In this document: positions 29,181 through 37,810 of the stretch, one piece after another
Layout of the letters: every line of letters begins with the position of its first letter
Numbering within the stretch: the stretch's first letter is position 1
Assembly (NCBI GenBank): GCA_947469285.1
Contig: CANIOW010000001.1
Location: forward strand, 62,001-126,000
Direction of reading: 5' to 3'
From: Gammaproteobacteria bacterium
GTDB taxonomy: Bacteria; Pseudomonadota; Gammaproteobacteria; Steroidobacterales; Steroidobacteraceae
DNA length: 64,000 nucleotides
Notes under the pieces: generated by a model
Databases searched by the model: none
Told to the model about the DNA's origin: nothing
The model's input: only the letters and a program-made list of their open reading frames with translations
Made by a program: the position numbers and the translations under genes

Positions 29181-30715
29181 ATTCGCGTGATCGTTCCTTT
29201 GATGGTGTGGCACTGGGCGCGGTCTTCGACCGGGCGCAGCTGGTGCTGGGCGGCAACAGCGTACTGCGCGGGGTGCGTTGGACGATTGCACCGGGAGAGC
29301 GCTGGATCCTTGAAGGCGCGAATGGTGCGGGTAAAACCCAGGTCTGCAAGTTACTCGCCGGCGAGCGTTGGCCGACGCCGACGGCCACCGTCACCACCCG
29401 CCGTACGCGCAAGGGTCAAGGTGATGGCCTGCGCTGGACCGATGCCGCGGGTCACGACGTCGACGCGCTGGAGGCTTTGCCGCGCATCGTGCATGTGTCG
29501 TCAGAACATCAAGACCGCTATGCGCGCCGTGACTGGAATCTAAAGCTGCGCGAGCTCATCGGTACGGGCTTCGATCGCAGTGACATTCCGTTGCGGAAGC
29601 TCACCCGCGTGGAGTCGGCCGTGGTGACGCGCGCGGTGCGCGCTTTTGGTCTGCAAGCGCTTGAACGGCGCCGCTTTCTGAGTTTGTCCTATGGCGAACG
29701 TCGTCGCGTACTGCTGGCGAGAGCGTGGGTAGCGCGGCCTGCCTTGCTGCTGCTCGATGAGCCCTTGAATGGTTTGGATGCCAAGAACCGCCGCCAGGTA
29801 CAAGCGGCACTGCGCGTGTTGCTGCGACGACGTTGTACGGTGGTGCTCACCACGCATCGCGCGGGAGAGTTGCTGCCTGGCTTTACGCGCGTAGCGCGGA
29901 TGGTGCAGGGCCGGGTGGTGGTGGCCAATCCATCCGCCTCCCCGGTGGCCACGGCCGCCACGAGAGGCGTACGTTCGCTCGCGACCGAGCCTGTCTCACC
30001 CACCGGCGAGTTGCCCTTGCCGCGGCCGGTGTTGCTAGCCTTGCGTCAGGTCGATCTGTATCGCGAATGGCGTCTCGTGTTGCGCGGCCTCGATTGGACG
30101 TTGCACCGCGGCGAGCAGTGGGGGGTAGTCGGCGCCACGGGCAGTGGCAAGTCGACCCTGTTGCAGTTGCTGCATGGCACGCGTTGGCCAGCTTTCGGTG
30201 GTTCGGTACAGCGGGCCGGACATCCGGCGGGGACGCCGATTGACGACTGGAAACTACGCGTGGGTTATGTGTCGCCGGAGCTGCAGACCCTGGCGGTGGA
30301 CGACGCCATGGGCGCTGGTTCATTGCGTGATCTGGTGGTTGGCGGCTGGCGCGGTAGCCTGGGGCTGGATTGGCCGGCCACCCCGCGGGAGCGGCAGCGG
30401 GCACAACGGGCACTGGAGGCGGTAGGTCTCGGGGCCCTCGCCGAGCGGTATCCACGCGAAGTGTCGTACGGGCAGCTGCGTTTGGCCTTGCTGGCGCGCG
30501 CGTTGGTACGCGACCCGGAGCTGTTGATACTGGACGAACCCTTCACTGGGCTGGATGCGCCGACCCGTGAGCGCCTGCGTCAGGAGATAGAGCGTCGGGT
30601 CGCGGCAGGCACGACGCTCGTGATGGCGGTCCACCACGCCGGGGACCTACCCGGCGGGACGATGCGGCGCCTTGAACTGCGCCGCGGGCGGGTTTATTTC
30701 TCGCCGTTGAGGTAA
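29177..30715 (+). CDS. modF: Tandem ABC ATPase, ModF/PhrA-like
   Basis: A 512-residue soluble protein with two ABC nucleotide-binding domains. Walker A motifs are GANGAGKTQ and GATGSGKST. Signatures are LSYGERRRVLLARA and VSYGQLRLALLARA, with Walker B at LLLLDEPLNGLD and LLILDEPFTGLD. Length and tandem form match ModF of E. coli, tied to molybdenum metabolism, and it sits opposite the moe/moa operon. No modABC transporter is in the window. The start is GTG. The 3' end overlaps the convergent Rieske gene by 22 bp. Confidence 0.78.
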   Translation: MNSRDRSFDGVALGAVFDRAQLVLGGNSVLRGVRWTIAPGERWILEGANGAGKTQVCKLLAGERWPTPTATVTTRRTRKGQGDGLRWTDAAGHDVDALEALPRIVHVSSEHQDRYARRDWNLKLRELIGTGFDRSDIPLRKLTRVESAVVTRAVRAFGLQALERRRFLSLSYGERRRVLLARAWVARPALLLLDEPLNGLDAKNRRQVQAALRVLLRRRCTVVLTTHRAGELLPGFTRVARMVQGRVVVANPSASPVATAATRGVRSLATEPVSPTGELPLPRPVLLALRQVDLYREWRLVLRGLDWTLHRGEQWGVVGATGSGKSTLLQLLHGTRWPAFGGSVQRAGHPAGTPIDDWKLRVGYVSPELQTLAVDDAMGAGSLRDLVVGGWRGSLGLDWPATPRERQRAQRALEAVGLGALAERYPREVSYGQLRLALLARALVRDPELLILDEPFTGLDAPTRERLRQEIERRVAAGTTLVMAVHHAGDLPGGTMRRLELRRGRVYFSPLR

Positions 30716-32058
30716 CGGTCAACCTCGCGCTGGTAGTGCCGTATGCGCGACTCCTGCTCCGACCACAGCGGACCACGGAAGCCGCGTGACTTGCTGCCCT
30801 TTTGGACGCTGGCGATCAGTTCCACGTCCTGGTTCAGCACCTCGCCGAGGTCTGCGTTGGACATGTCATCCGCCGCATGACGCTCGATTTTCGGCCGCGT
30901 CATGCCAGTGATGTCGGTGTTTGTCGGCAGCCCCATCCACGCCGGCACGAAGTAGTTCGGGTCGTCGACGTACCGGAACATGATCATGTTGTCGTAGTAG
31001 AAACGCTCAGGATCGGTCGGGTGCGGTACGAACCGCATCACGAAGACGCCTTCCGGGTGCATGCCGATCTGCACATTCGGGAAGAAGCCCGTCGCCCAGC
31101 TGTCGGTCAACTGCCCGTCGGTCAGCTTGTCGTAGTGCGTCAAGCCAAGGCGCGCGGCGCGCTCCCGCTTGGCCTTTTGGACGGCGGCACGCACACCACT
31201 GGCGTCACCGGTGTAGCTCGCCGGGTCCATGCCAGCTTCGCGCATCATGAACTGTAGATTGGCGTCGACCGTGGTCTGGTCACCCACGCGGTGGCTCTTG
31301 GTGCAGATCGGCACGATCATGCGCTGGAAGCCGTTGGGGTAGGTATCCAGCTGCGACTGGTCTTCCATCACGCTTTGCGTCTGCGGATGGATATGGGGCA
31401 GATGGTAAGTCTCGACGAAGCCGTCGAGCCCCGTCTTCCAGTTGGCCATCCACTCGGTGGTCTGGTGACGCACCACATGCATCTTCTCGATTTCGTAGTT
31501 TTCGATGTAGCCAGGGGGCAGGCCGATCCACTCGCGCAGCGGTGGCGCCTTGCCATCCATGTTCACGAAGATCAAGCCGCCGATCTGGTCACAGCGCAGT
31601 TCGGTCATGCTCGGCCGGTGCGCCACCAGCTGCGGGTGGAAGCTTTCTTCGTCGGTGATGCAGTCGAGCTTGCCGTCCTTGCCAAACTTCCAGCCGTGGA
31701 AGGCACAGGTGAATTTGTCGACCGACCCAGAGTCATTCAGGGCGATGCGGTTGGCGCGGTGCGGGCAGACGTTGTAGAACGCCTTGATGCTGTTGTCTTC
31801 CTGGCGCACGACCAGAAAGCTCTCGTGGCCATGTTCGAAGGTCAGGTAGTCGCCGGCTTCGGGGATGTCCGGCGTAACGCCGACCAGCAGCCAGACGCGC
31901 GGCCACAGGTGCGTCCACTCTTTTTGCATGAACTCGCGCGAGTAGTAGCGCGAAGGATCGAGCACATCAAGGCCATTGTTGACCGTGGGACGCTTAGCAT
32001 CGAGAGCGCCCGCTGCGGCGGAGGGGTTCAGGACAATCGGGTTCAGATAGTCAAGCAT
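30694..32058 (-). CDS. Rieske aromatic-ring-type oxygenase alpha subunit (RHO 1)
   Basis: A 454-residue Rieske non-haem iron oxygenase alpha subunit. The [2Fe-2S] site is Cys98-Pro-His100 and Cys118-x2-His121 (NVCPHRANR, CAFHGWKFG). The mononuclear-iron histidines are His219 and His224 in TYHLPHIH. No beta subunit is nearby, so a homo-oligomeric enzyme is likely. It hydroxylates or demethylates an unknown substrate and needs an outside electron supply, probably one of the ferredoxins at 42637 or 61644. It is monocistronic, with its own palindromic operator 71 bp upstream. Confidence 0.92.
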   Translation of the reverse strand: MLDYLNPIVLNPSAAAGALDAKRPTVNNGLDVLDPSRYYSREFMQKEWTHLWPRVWLLVGVTPDIPEAGDYLTFEHGHESFLVVRQEDNSIKAFYNVCPHRANRIALNDSGSVDKFTCAFHGWKFGKDGKLDCITDEESFHPQLVAHRPSMTELRCDQIGGLIFVNMDGKAPPLREWIGLPPGYIENYEIEKMHVVRHQTTEWMANWKTGLDGFVETYHLPHIHPQTQSVMEDQSQLDTYPNGFQRMIVPICTKSHRVGDQTTVDANLQFMMREAGMDPASYTGDASGVRAAVQKAKRERAARLGLTHYDKLTDGQLTDSWATGFFPNVQIGMHPEGVFVMRFVPHPTDPERFYYDNMIMFRYVDDPNYFVPAWMGLPTNTDITGMTRPKIERHAADDMSNADLGEVLNQDVELIASVQKGSKSRGFRGPLWSEQESRIRHYQREVDRYLNGEK

Positions 32059-32129
32059 GGGGAGTCTCCGCTGATCGAGCCTAACTTGATGAGGTCAGTC
32101 CGACTGTACATGAGCTGCGCCGCAAAAAG

Positions 32130-32147
32130 AAACAGTCAGGACTGTTT
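32130..32147. promoter_or_regulatory. Class I palindromic operator, site A
   Basis: AAACAGTCAGGACTGTTT: 8-bp perfect arms around AG. It lies in the 93-bp gap between the Rieske gene (start 32058) and the stop of the peroxidase-like gene at 32152, and is very close to sites at 36803, 43021 and 61532. Confidence 0.75.
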
Positions 32148-32151
32148 TCTT

Positions 32152-32718
32152 TTAGCTGGCAGGGTCGGGGTTGAACGGGCAGGTGGGTTCGCGTTCGACC
32201 AGTTCGAGCACGAAGCTCAGTTTTGCCATGCCAGAAATGACCGCCATGACCACGCCCAATTCCAGGATTTCCGGTTCGTTGAAATGCGCCTTGAGGCGTG
32301 CCAGCAGTTCCGGGGTGAGTTGACCCTGGTGGTTGGTCATCTTCACTTGGTCGGCATAGGCGATCACGGCTTTTTCAGCGTCGGTGAACGGGCCGCTCTC
32401 GTAGCGGTCCATGGCGTCCACTTGCGCCTGCGTGATGCCGGCGGCGAGGGCGCCTGGCACGTTCTGCTTGTTGCAAGTCAGACAGCCGTGTTCGATGGAC
32501 AGCTTCAGGCGCACCAGCTGCTTGTAGCGCTGCGCCACGCGACCGCCGAAAAACAGCGGCATGTAGAACTGACCCATCACGAACTGCAGCAGCTCCGGGG
32601 CCTGAGCAAACACTTCCACGAAGGTGGCATCACCGGTCAGCCCGTTCATGGTGTCCCAAGCCGGACGCCAGTCGCCAAGTTGGTCGCGTGGAACACGCGA
32701 TAGCAGTGTGTTGATCAT
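32152..32718 (-). CDS. Carboxymuconolactone decarboxylase/AhpD-like protein
   Basis: A 188-residue all-helical protein of the CMD/AhpD superfamily. The core motif is LSIEHGCLTCNKQNVPGALAAG, with a CxxC pair; the usual histidine after the pair is replaced by Asn/Gln. Such proteins can be peroxidases, decarboxylases or accessory factors in catabolic clusters. The ATG at 32718 is preceded by GGAGGGGGGAACG, a strong ribosome site, while the longer open frame upstream is not protein-like. It is the last gene of the leftward RHO2-KAS-thiolase operon. Confidence 0.82.
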   Translation of the reverse strand: MINTLLSRVPRDQLGDWRPAWDTMNGLTGDATFVEVFAQAPELLQFVMGQFYMPLFFGGRVAQRYKQLVRLKLSIEHGCLTCNKQNVPGALAAGITQAQVDAMDRYESGPFTDAEKAVIAYADQVKMTNHQGQLTPELLARLKAHFNEPEILELGVVMAVISGMAKLSFVLELVEREPTCPFNPDPAS

Positions 32719-32765
32719 CGTTCCCCCCTCCGAAGTAACCCGCTGCGTGCGGGCGTGGTAACTGT

Positions 32766-33980
32766 TCAGGTGTCCATCAGGCCCAGGATGGCGATACTGG
32801 TGACATTCCGGTTCGGAATGCCGCCGAGATTGTGCGTCAGGCCGAGGGCAGGCGCCCGCCCAGCGCGCTGGATTTGCCGCTCGCCAGCACGACCGAGCAG
32901 CTGGGTGTAGACCTCGTAGGCCATCCGCAGCCCGGAGGCGCCCACTGGGTGACCGAAGCATTTGAGGCCACCGTCCACCTGGCAGGGGACGGCGCCCGTG
33001 CGGTCATAGCGGCCGTCGCGGACATCGAAGGTGGCGCGGCCTGCGGCGGAAAAGCCGAGATCTTCCATCAGCACCAGTTCGGTGATGGAAAAACAGTCAT
33101 GCACTTCGATCAGGTCGATTTCCCCGGCCGGGTCGGTGATGCCGGCTTCGCGGTAGGCCCGCGCTGCCGCAATACGGGTGGTGGGTGTGTGCGCACCATC
33201 CCAACTGGCATGGGACAGTTCCACGCCGTTGGATGACGCCAACTGCAGTGCCTTCACGGTAACGACTTCGCGATGCCCCAGACTGCGGGCAATTTCCGGT
33301 GTGGTGACGATGGCGCAGGCGGCCCCGTCGCTGACACCACAGCAGTCGAAGGTGCCGAGCGGGTAGGCGATCATGGGCGCCTGCAGAATCTGCTCGATGC
33401 TGATGCGGTTGCGCAGGTGCGCCTTCGGGTTCAGCGCGGCATTCTCGTGGCTCTTCCAGGAGATGTGCGCCATGGCGCGTTTCACCTCCTCCATGGGCAG
33501 GCCGTGTTTGGCCGCGTAGGCGGCACCCAGCTGCGCAAACGCGCCGGGTGGGGTGAAGCCGGGCTGCCAGAGATCTTCAAACGTGCCCTTGGGCCGTTCG
33601 GGTAGGCCGCCAAAGCCGGTGTCCTTGAGTTTTTCCACGCCCATGGCCAGCGCAATGTCGACCGCACCGGAGGCCACGGCATAGACCGCACCGCGCAGTG
33701 CTTCGGTGCCGGTGGCGCAGAGATTTTCCACGCGCGTCACCGGAATATTCGGCAAACGCAGCGCCATCGACAACGGCAGGCCGGATTTGGAGGTGGACTG
33801 TTCTTGGTAGAACACCCCGAGCCAAGCGGCTTCGAGGCGGTCGCGTTCGATGCCAGCATCGGCGGAGGCTTCCTGAAAAGCCTCGAGCATGAGATCGTCT
33901 GCGCCCGACTCCCAGCGTTCTCCAAAACGCGAACAGCCCATGCCGACAATGGCTACTTGATCCCGGATACCGCGCGCCAT
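32766..33980 (-). CDS. Thiolase-like acyltransferase (SCP-x/PhlC type)
   Basis: A 404-residue thiolase-superfamily protein of the sterol-carrier-protein/non-specific-lipid-transfer type. The nucleophile is Cys88 in ENLCATGTEAL, and the C-terminal active-site loop is CFGHPVGASGLRM. The VHDCFSITELVLMEDLGF segment is typical of this subfamily. It lies 3 bp after a KAS/HMG-CoA-synthase-like protein fused to DUF35. That trio of parts is the make-up of PhlACB (a C-acetyltransferase complex) and of the archaeal thiolase/HMG-CoA synthase complex. A bond-forming or bond-breaking role on a beta-keto acyl unit is inferred. Confidence 0.87.
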   Translation of the reverse strand: MARGIRDQVAIVGMGCSRFGERWESGADDLMLEAFQEASADAGIERDRLEAAWLGVFYQEQSTSKSGLPLSMALRLPNIPVTRVENLCATGTEALRGAVYAVASGAVDIALAMGVEKLKDTGFGGLPERPKGTFEDLWQPGFTPPGAFAQLGAAYAAKHGLPMEEVKRAMAHISWKSHENAALNPKAHLRNRISIEQILQAPMIAYPLGTFDCCGVSDGAACAIVTTPEIARSLGHREVVTVKALQLASSNGVELSHASWDGAHTPTTRIAAARAYREAGITDPAGEIDLIEVHDCFSITELVLMEDLGFSAAGRATFDVRDGRYDRTGAVPCQVDGGLKCFGHPVGASGLRMAYEVYTQLLGRAGERQIQRAGRAPALGLTHNLGGIPNRNVTSIAILGLMDT

Positions 33981-33983
33981 GAG

Positions 33984-35444
33984 TCAGTCCCCGGCCGTGC
34001 CCGCGGGCACCGCCTTCCAGAAGTAACGGTGAAATCCACGCACCGTATCGCGGTCCTTCACGCGGAAGGCGAAACGGACCGCTTGCCCCACTTGCATCTC
34101 GCCGGGGGCGGCGTCGGTGAATTCGATAAAGGCGTTGCCGCCTTCGGCAAAAGCAATATTGCCGTACACCAGCGGTGGCGCGGGCGTGTAGGCGAGCCAG
34201 TCTTCGGTGAAGGTCTTCACGCGGGCTGGCATGTCAGCGAGGCGTGCTTCCTCCTGCGTGTCGAAACGGCGGCACTCAGGATTGACGCAGGCGCGCGTCA
34301 GCGGGTATTGCACGGTGCCACAGTCCCGGCAACGACCGCCGATGAGCGCGGTGACGGTGCGGTGCTTGCGCCAAGCGGCGCTTTGCGCGGTGCGGTTGTC
34401 GCGTTCCCCCCGCATGCCGAGTTCCATCTCCAGCAGTTGCTGGTGCGCCAAATAGCGCGTGTACGCAGTATCCGTGCGGCCGGACTGTAGCGCCTTGGTG
34501 AAGCCACCCAGTGCGGCGGCGGGTGTTCCGGCCAATGTTCCGGCGCGCAGCAACAGGGCATCCACTCCTTGCCCGAAGCCGATGACCAGAATCAGCGCGC
34601 CTGGCTGTGCCTGTTCCAGCGTGGCGGCGAGCAACAGCAACGGATGCGCCGTGCCGGTATCCCCCACGCGTTTGGCCTGCGTATCCACAAAGCAGGTATC
34701 GCGCAGGCCGGTGGCCTTGGCCGCGGCTTTTTGCGTGGCCAGCGACGCGGGTAACACGCAGTGGTCAATGTGGGCTGCGGTTACGCCAGCCAGACGCAAT
34801 ACTTCCGCCACGGCCGGCGGCAGCAGCGTGCCCCAGCCGGCATCGCGGACCCAGCGTTCCTCAAGGGTGTAATCGAAAGCTGCGCCGGTGGCACGGTGGT
34901 GGTCGACGAAGTCGGCGGTGATGGAGGTCCCTGCCAGATATTCGGCCAGCACCTGCTCGCCGTGACCGACGAGCAAAGCCGCGGCGCCGTGGCCGTAGCT
35001 GCTCTCCTGGGGGCTGGCAGGTTTGGCACGTCGCGACTCGCTGGCGACCACCAGCGTGGCCGGACAGGCCGGGTCAGCGGCCGCCTGAAAGGCGGCCAGC
35101 AGCGCGGAGGTGCCGGCGCGCTGCGAGCCGGCATGGTCGCGCACCTGCAGCGCACCCTCACGGCCGAGAGCGGCGGCGACGAGGCCGGCATTGCTGCGGT
35201 CGGCAAACGGAAAGGTAGTGGAGGCAAACGCCAGTGCGCCGAAAGCACTGTGGGTGGTGTCAGTGCCGCTGGCCGCACGCGCTGCTTCCACGGCCATGGT
35301 CAGGCTGTCTTCATCCCATGAGGTGTAGCTGCGTTCACCGCCCTTGGGCAGGTTTGGGTTAAACCAGCCGTGGGCGCCGGCAATGGCGCTCCGCGCCAGA
35401 CGCCAGCGTGGCAGGTAAACGCCTAGTGCAAGGAGTGCGCGCAT
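33984..35444 (-). CDS. KAS/HMG-CoA-synthase-like protein fused to DUF35 zinc ribbon-OB domain
   Basis: A 486-residue fusion. Residues 1-340 have the HMG-CoA-synthase/KAS III fold (GVYLPRWRL, DEDSLTMAVEAAR, SSYGHGAAALLVG). The stretch that normally carries the catalytic cysteine (as in ACKAGT) reads SQRAGT here, so Gln108 seems to replace Cys, by eye. Residues about 365-480 are DUF35: a zinc ribbon with CRDCG and CVNPEC, then an OB fold (VKTFTEDWLAYTPAPPLVYG). Partner thiolase follows 3 bp downstream and a Rieske oxygenase precedes it by 5 bp. I read it as a PhlA plus PhlB fusion. Confidence 0.82.
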   Translation of the reverse strand: MRALLALGVYLPRWRLARSAIAGAHGWFNPNLPKGGERSYTSWDEDSLTMAVEAARAASGTDTTHSAFGALAFASTTFPFADRSNAGLVAAALGREGALQVRDHAGSQRAGTSALLAAFQAAADPACPATLVVASESRRAKPASPQESSYGHGAAALLVGHGEQVLAEYLAGTSITADFVDHHRATGAAFDYTLEERWVRDAGWGTLLPPAVAEVLRLAGVTAAHIDHCVLPASLATQKAAAKATGLRDTCFVDTQAKRVGDTGTAHPLLLLAATLEQAQPGALILVIGFGQGVDALLLRAGTLAGTPAAALGGFTKALQSGRTDTAYTRYLAHQQLLEMELGMRGERDNRTAQSAAWRKHRTVTALIGGRCRDCGTVQYPLTRACVNPECRRFDTQEEARLADMPARVKTFTEDWLAYTPAPPLVYGNIAFAEGGNAFIEFTDAAPGEMQVGQAVRFAFRVKDRDTVRGFHRYFWKAVPAGTAGD

Positions 35445-35449
35445 GCGAT

Positions 35450-36721
35450 TCAGCCTTGATCCGCGCCCGGGAGTGTGCCCACGGGGTTGGTACTGACAAA
35501 GGGGGCGAGCAGCTGGGTCACTCGCAGGTGTTCCGGTACGCGTTCAAGGCCAATGCGCCGGTCCAGTTCTTCATGCCAGTGGTAAATCCGTCGCTCCTGA
35601 TAATTCAAGGTCAGTCCGCGAAAGCCAGCCGACTCGACGGACTGCTGGATGTATTCGGCGAACTGGGTATCTTCGTAAAGGATACGCTCGAAATTATCGA
35701 TACGCGCTTTCCACAGCGGTGACAGCGGTTCGCCGCCAGTGTCGGGCGAGAACCAGACGACTTCAATCTCCATCTCGCGGTCGCCGCAGGGCCAGAACAG
35801 CAGGAAGGGGATCCCGCTGTCGGCGATGGGGGTGACGAGATTCGGGTAGAACATGAACGACGGGTTGTTCTTCGCGGTCAGTGCCGTAGCGCCTGGAACG
35901 CGTGGCATGCCTTTGGTGCCCGGGTCTTCCCAGTCCGGACGGCGGTTCGGGGTGAGCATCAGCGAACAGCCGCGGGGCCACAGCGTGATGGTGGTGCCGC
36001 GGTGGTCAAGGAAACGGTCGACGGTCTGCTGGTGAATGGACTTGAGGTGGTAGACCTCCAAGAAGGCATCCAGCAACACTTTGACGTTGCACTTCACGCG
36101 ATAGCTTTTTTTGTGCACAAAGCGCGTCTGCTCAGGCTTCACTTCCTCGAAGTACCACGGAATATGTCCGAGCGATTCGAGCAGCGGCATGGCGTCTGCC
36201 GCTTCATTGACAAAAATGAAGTTGCCGAGGCGTTCGCAGCGCACGGTCGCCAGCCCATGGCAGTTCAGGTCCATCTCGTTGAAATCGCGCTTGTCGCGCA
36301 AGTTCACCAGACGCCCATCCAGCGTGTAGGTCCAGCCATGGTATTGGCAGACGAGGCCATCGACCTGGCCTTGGAGGTCTTTTACCAGCGGCGCACCGCG
36401 GTGCCGGCAGGTGTTGTAGAAGGCGCGGATGACACCGTCCTTGCCATGCACGATGAGCAAGGGCGAGCCTAGGCGGGTGAACTGCAGGAAGTGCCCGGGC
36501 TGCGGAATTTCATCCAGATGGCAGGCATAGAGCCAGGCGCGTTTCCACATCCCTTCGGCTTCAAGTTTGAGAAATGCGGGGTCGGTATAGCGGCCGGCGG
36601 GAATGAGCGGCAGCGTGGGGAACCCCTCAGGTGGCCCGGTACGAGCGAACTCGTACTGCATGCTGGCCAGCAGTTGTTCCACGACTTGCTCGCGTGAAAC
36701 GGGGGTGGGGGGGGTCGACAC
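35450..36721 (-). CDS. Rieske oxygenase alpha subunit (RHO 2)
   Basis: A 423-residue Rieske oxygenase alpha subunit. The cluster site is Cys105-x-His107 (NTCRHRGAP) and Cys125-x2-His128 (CQYHGWTYTLDG). The catalytic iron region is DAFLEVYHLKSIHQQ. I placed the start at GTG 36721, which has GGAGG seven bases upstream; the open frame extends 29 codons further without family resemblance. It is the first gene of the operon RHO2-KAS/DUF35-thiolase-CMD and reads away from the GST operon, with operator B between them. Confidence 0.9.
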   Translation of the reverse strand: MSTPPTPVSREQVVEQLLASMQYEFARTGPPEGFPTLPLIPAGRYTDPAFLKLEAEGMWKRAWLYACHLDEIPQPGHFLQFTRLGSPLLIVHGKDGVIRAFYNTCRHRGAPLVKDLQGQVDGLVCQYHGWTYTLDGRLVNLRDKRDFNEMDLNCHGLATVRCERLGNFIFVNEAADAMPLLESLGHIPWYFEEVKPEQTRFVHKKSYRVKCNVKVLLDAFLEVYHLKSIHQQTVDRFLDHRGTTITLWPRGCSLMLTPNRRPDWEDPGTKGMPRVPGATALTAKNNPSFMFYPNLVTPIADSGIPFLLFWPCGDREMEIEVVWFSPDTGGEPLSPLWKARIDNFERILYEDTQFAEYIQQSVESAGFRGLTLNYQERRIYHWHEELDRRIGLERVPEHLRVTQLLAPFVSTNPVGTLPGADQG

Positions 36722-36802
36722 GGGCAGTCCTCCGCAAACAAAGGCACCATGACGGGGGCCGTCGTGGGTCAGGGGCAGTATAGGCAAGCCACCCCCCGAA
36801 AG

Positions 36803-36820
36803 AAACAAGCCTGACTGTTT
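36803..36820. promoter_or_regulatory. Class I palindromic operator, site B
   Basis: AAACAAGCCTGACTGTTT, with the invariant right half TGACTGTTT. It lies between two divergent operons, 81 bp from the Rieske start (36721) and 60 bp from the GST start (36881), and so could control both. Confidence 0.72.
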
Positions 36821-36880
36821 TTTTCTTGGCTACAGCTCTGTAACATCAGCAGGCGCAGTTCCGGCGCGGGAGGGCACGTC

Positions 36881-37810
36881 ATGGCCGAGTTGATTCTGCA
36901 TCATTTTGATCTCTCGCCGTTTGCTGAAAAGGCGCGTTTGCTGATGGGATTGAAACAGCTGGCGTGGCAGTCAGTGCAGATTCCCATGGTGCCGCCCAAG
37001 CCGGACTTGATGGCGCTGACGGGCGGCTACCGCAAGACGCCGGTGCTACAGGTGGGGGCTGACATTTACTGCGACACCCGCCTGATTGCGCTGGAGCTGG
37101 AGCGCCGTGTGCCACAGCCAACGGTGTTTCCGGGAGGCAATCGCGGTCTGGCACTGGCGCTGTCGGCTTGGTCAGACCGGACCTTCTTTGATCCGGGGGC
37201 CGCGCTTGCCATGGGCACCAACCTGGCCTTGCTACCAGCACCGTTGCTGGAAGATCGCAAAGCGTTCTTCAACTTCATGGATTTTTCGCGACTGGCGGAA
37301 GACGTACCGCACATGTACACGCAGTTGCGGTCGCAACTGGAGGTGCTGGAGCAGATGCTCGGCGACGGCCGGCTCTATGTGAGCGGCACAACCCCCGGCT
37401 GGACCGATATTCATGCCTATTTTCCGGTGTGGATGTTGCGTGGCAACCTGGCCAATGGCGCCGAGATCCTCGCGCCGTTTCCACTGACGGTGGCGTTTGC
37501 GAACCGCATGCTCGCTGTGGGTCATGGTCAGCGTCGTGAACTGACAGCAGCGGAGGCGCTGGCGGTGGCGCGTGCCGCTACCCCGGAAGTGGCCTCTGGT
37601 GTGCTGCTGCAAGATGAGGTGGCGCAGAGCCTGCAGCTGCAGCTGGGCACGGCGGTGACCGTGACGCCGGATGACTATGGTAAGGAGCCGGTGGCTGGCG
37701 CGCTGTACCGTTACGATTTGCAGGTCGTGGCGGTCCGCCGTGTGGATGCGCGCGCTGGCGAAGTGGTGGTGCACTTCCCACGGGCGGGCTACCGGGTTGA
37801 ACGCTCATGA
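36881..37810 (+). CDS. Glutathione S-transferase-like protein with C-terminal extension (copy 1)
   Basis: A 309-residue protein. Residues 1-75 are a thioredoxin-fold GST domain (LILHHFDLSPFAEKARLLMG, GGYRKTPVLQVGADIY). Residues about 95-220 are the helical GST domain. Residues about 228-309 are an extra beta-looking module (LGTAVTVTPDDYGKEPVAG ending GEVVVHFPRAGYRV) not found in classical GSTs. Copy 2 at 38559 shares the whole layout. GGAGGG lies upstream of the ATG. Possible roles are thiol-dependent ether cleavage, dehalogenation or isomerisation in catabolism. Confidence 0.82.
   Translation: MAELILHHFDLSPFAEKARLLMGLKQLAWQSVQIPMVPPKPDLMALTGGYRKTPVLQVGADIYCDTRLIALELERRVPQPTVFPGGNRGLALALSAWSDRTFFDPGAALAMGTNLALLPAPLLEDRKAFFNFMDFSRLAEDVPHMYTQLRSQLEVLEQMLGDGRLYVSGTTPGWTDIHAYFPVWMLRGNLANGAEILAPFPLTVAFANRMLAVGHGQRRELTAAEALAVARAATPEVASGVLLQDEVAQSLQLQLGTAVTVTPDDYGKEPVAGALYRYDLQVVAVRRVDARAGEVVVHFPRAGYRVERS

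Noticed and set aside
31291-32703. Long open frame on the plus strand opposite RHO 1 (about 470 codons)
   Set aside because: It is antisense to a clearly conserved Rieske gene, has no domain signature and spans operator A; high GC makes such shadows common.
33091-33108. AAACAGTCATGCACTTCG, a perfect left half of the class I operator
   Set aside because: It lies deep inside the thiolase coding region, encodes a conserved VHDCFSI stretch, and has no matching right half, so it is probably chance.
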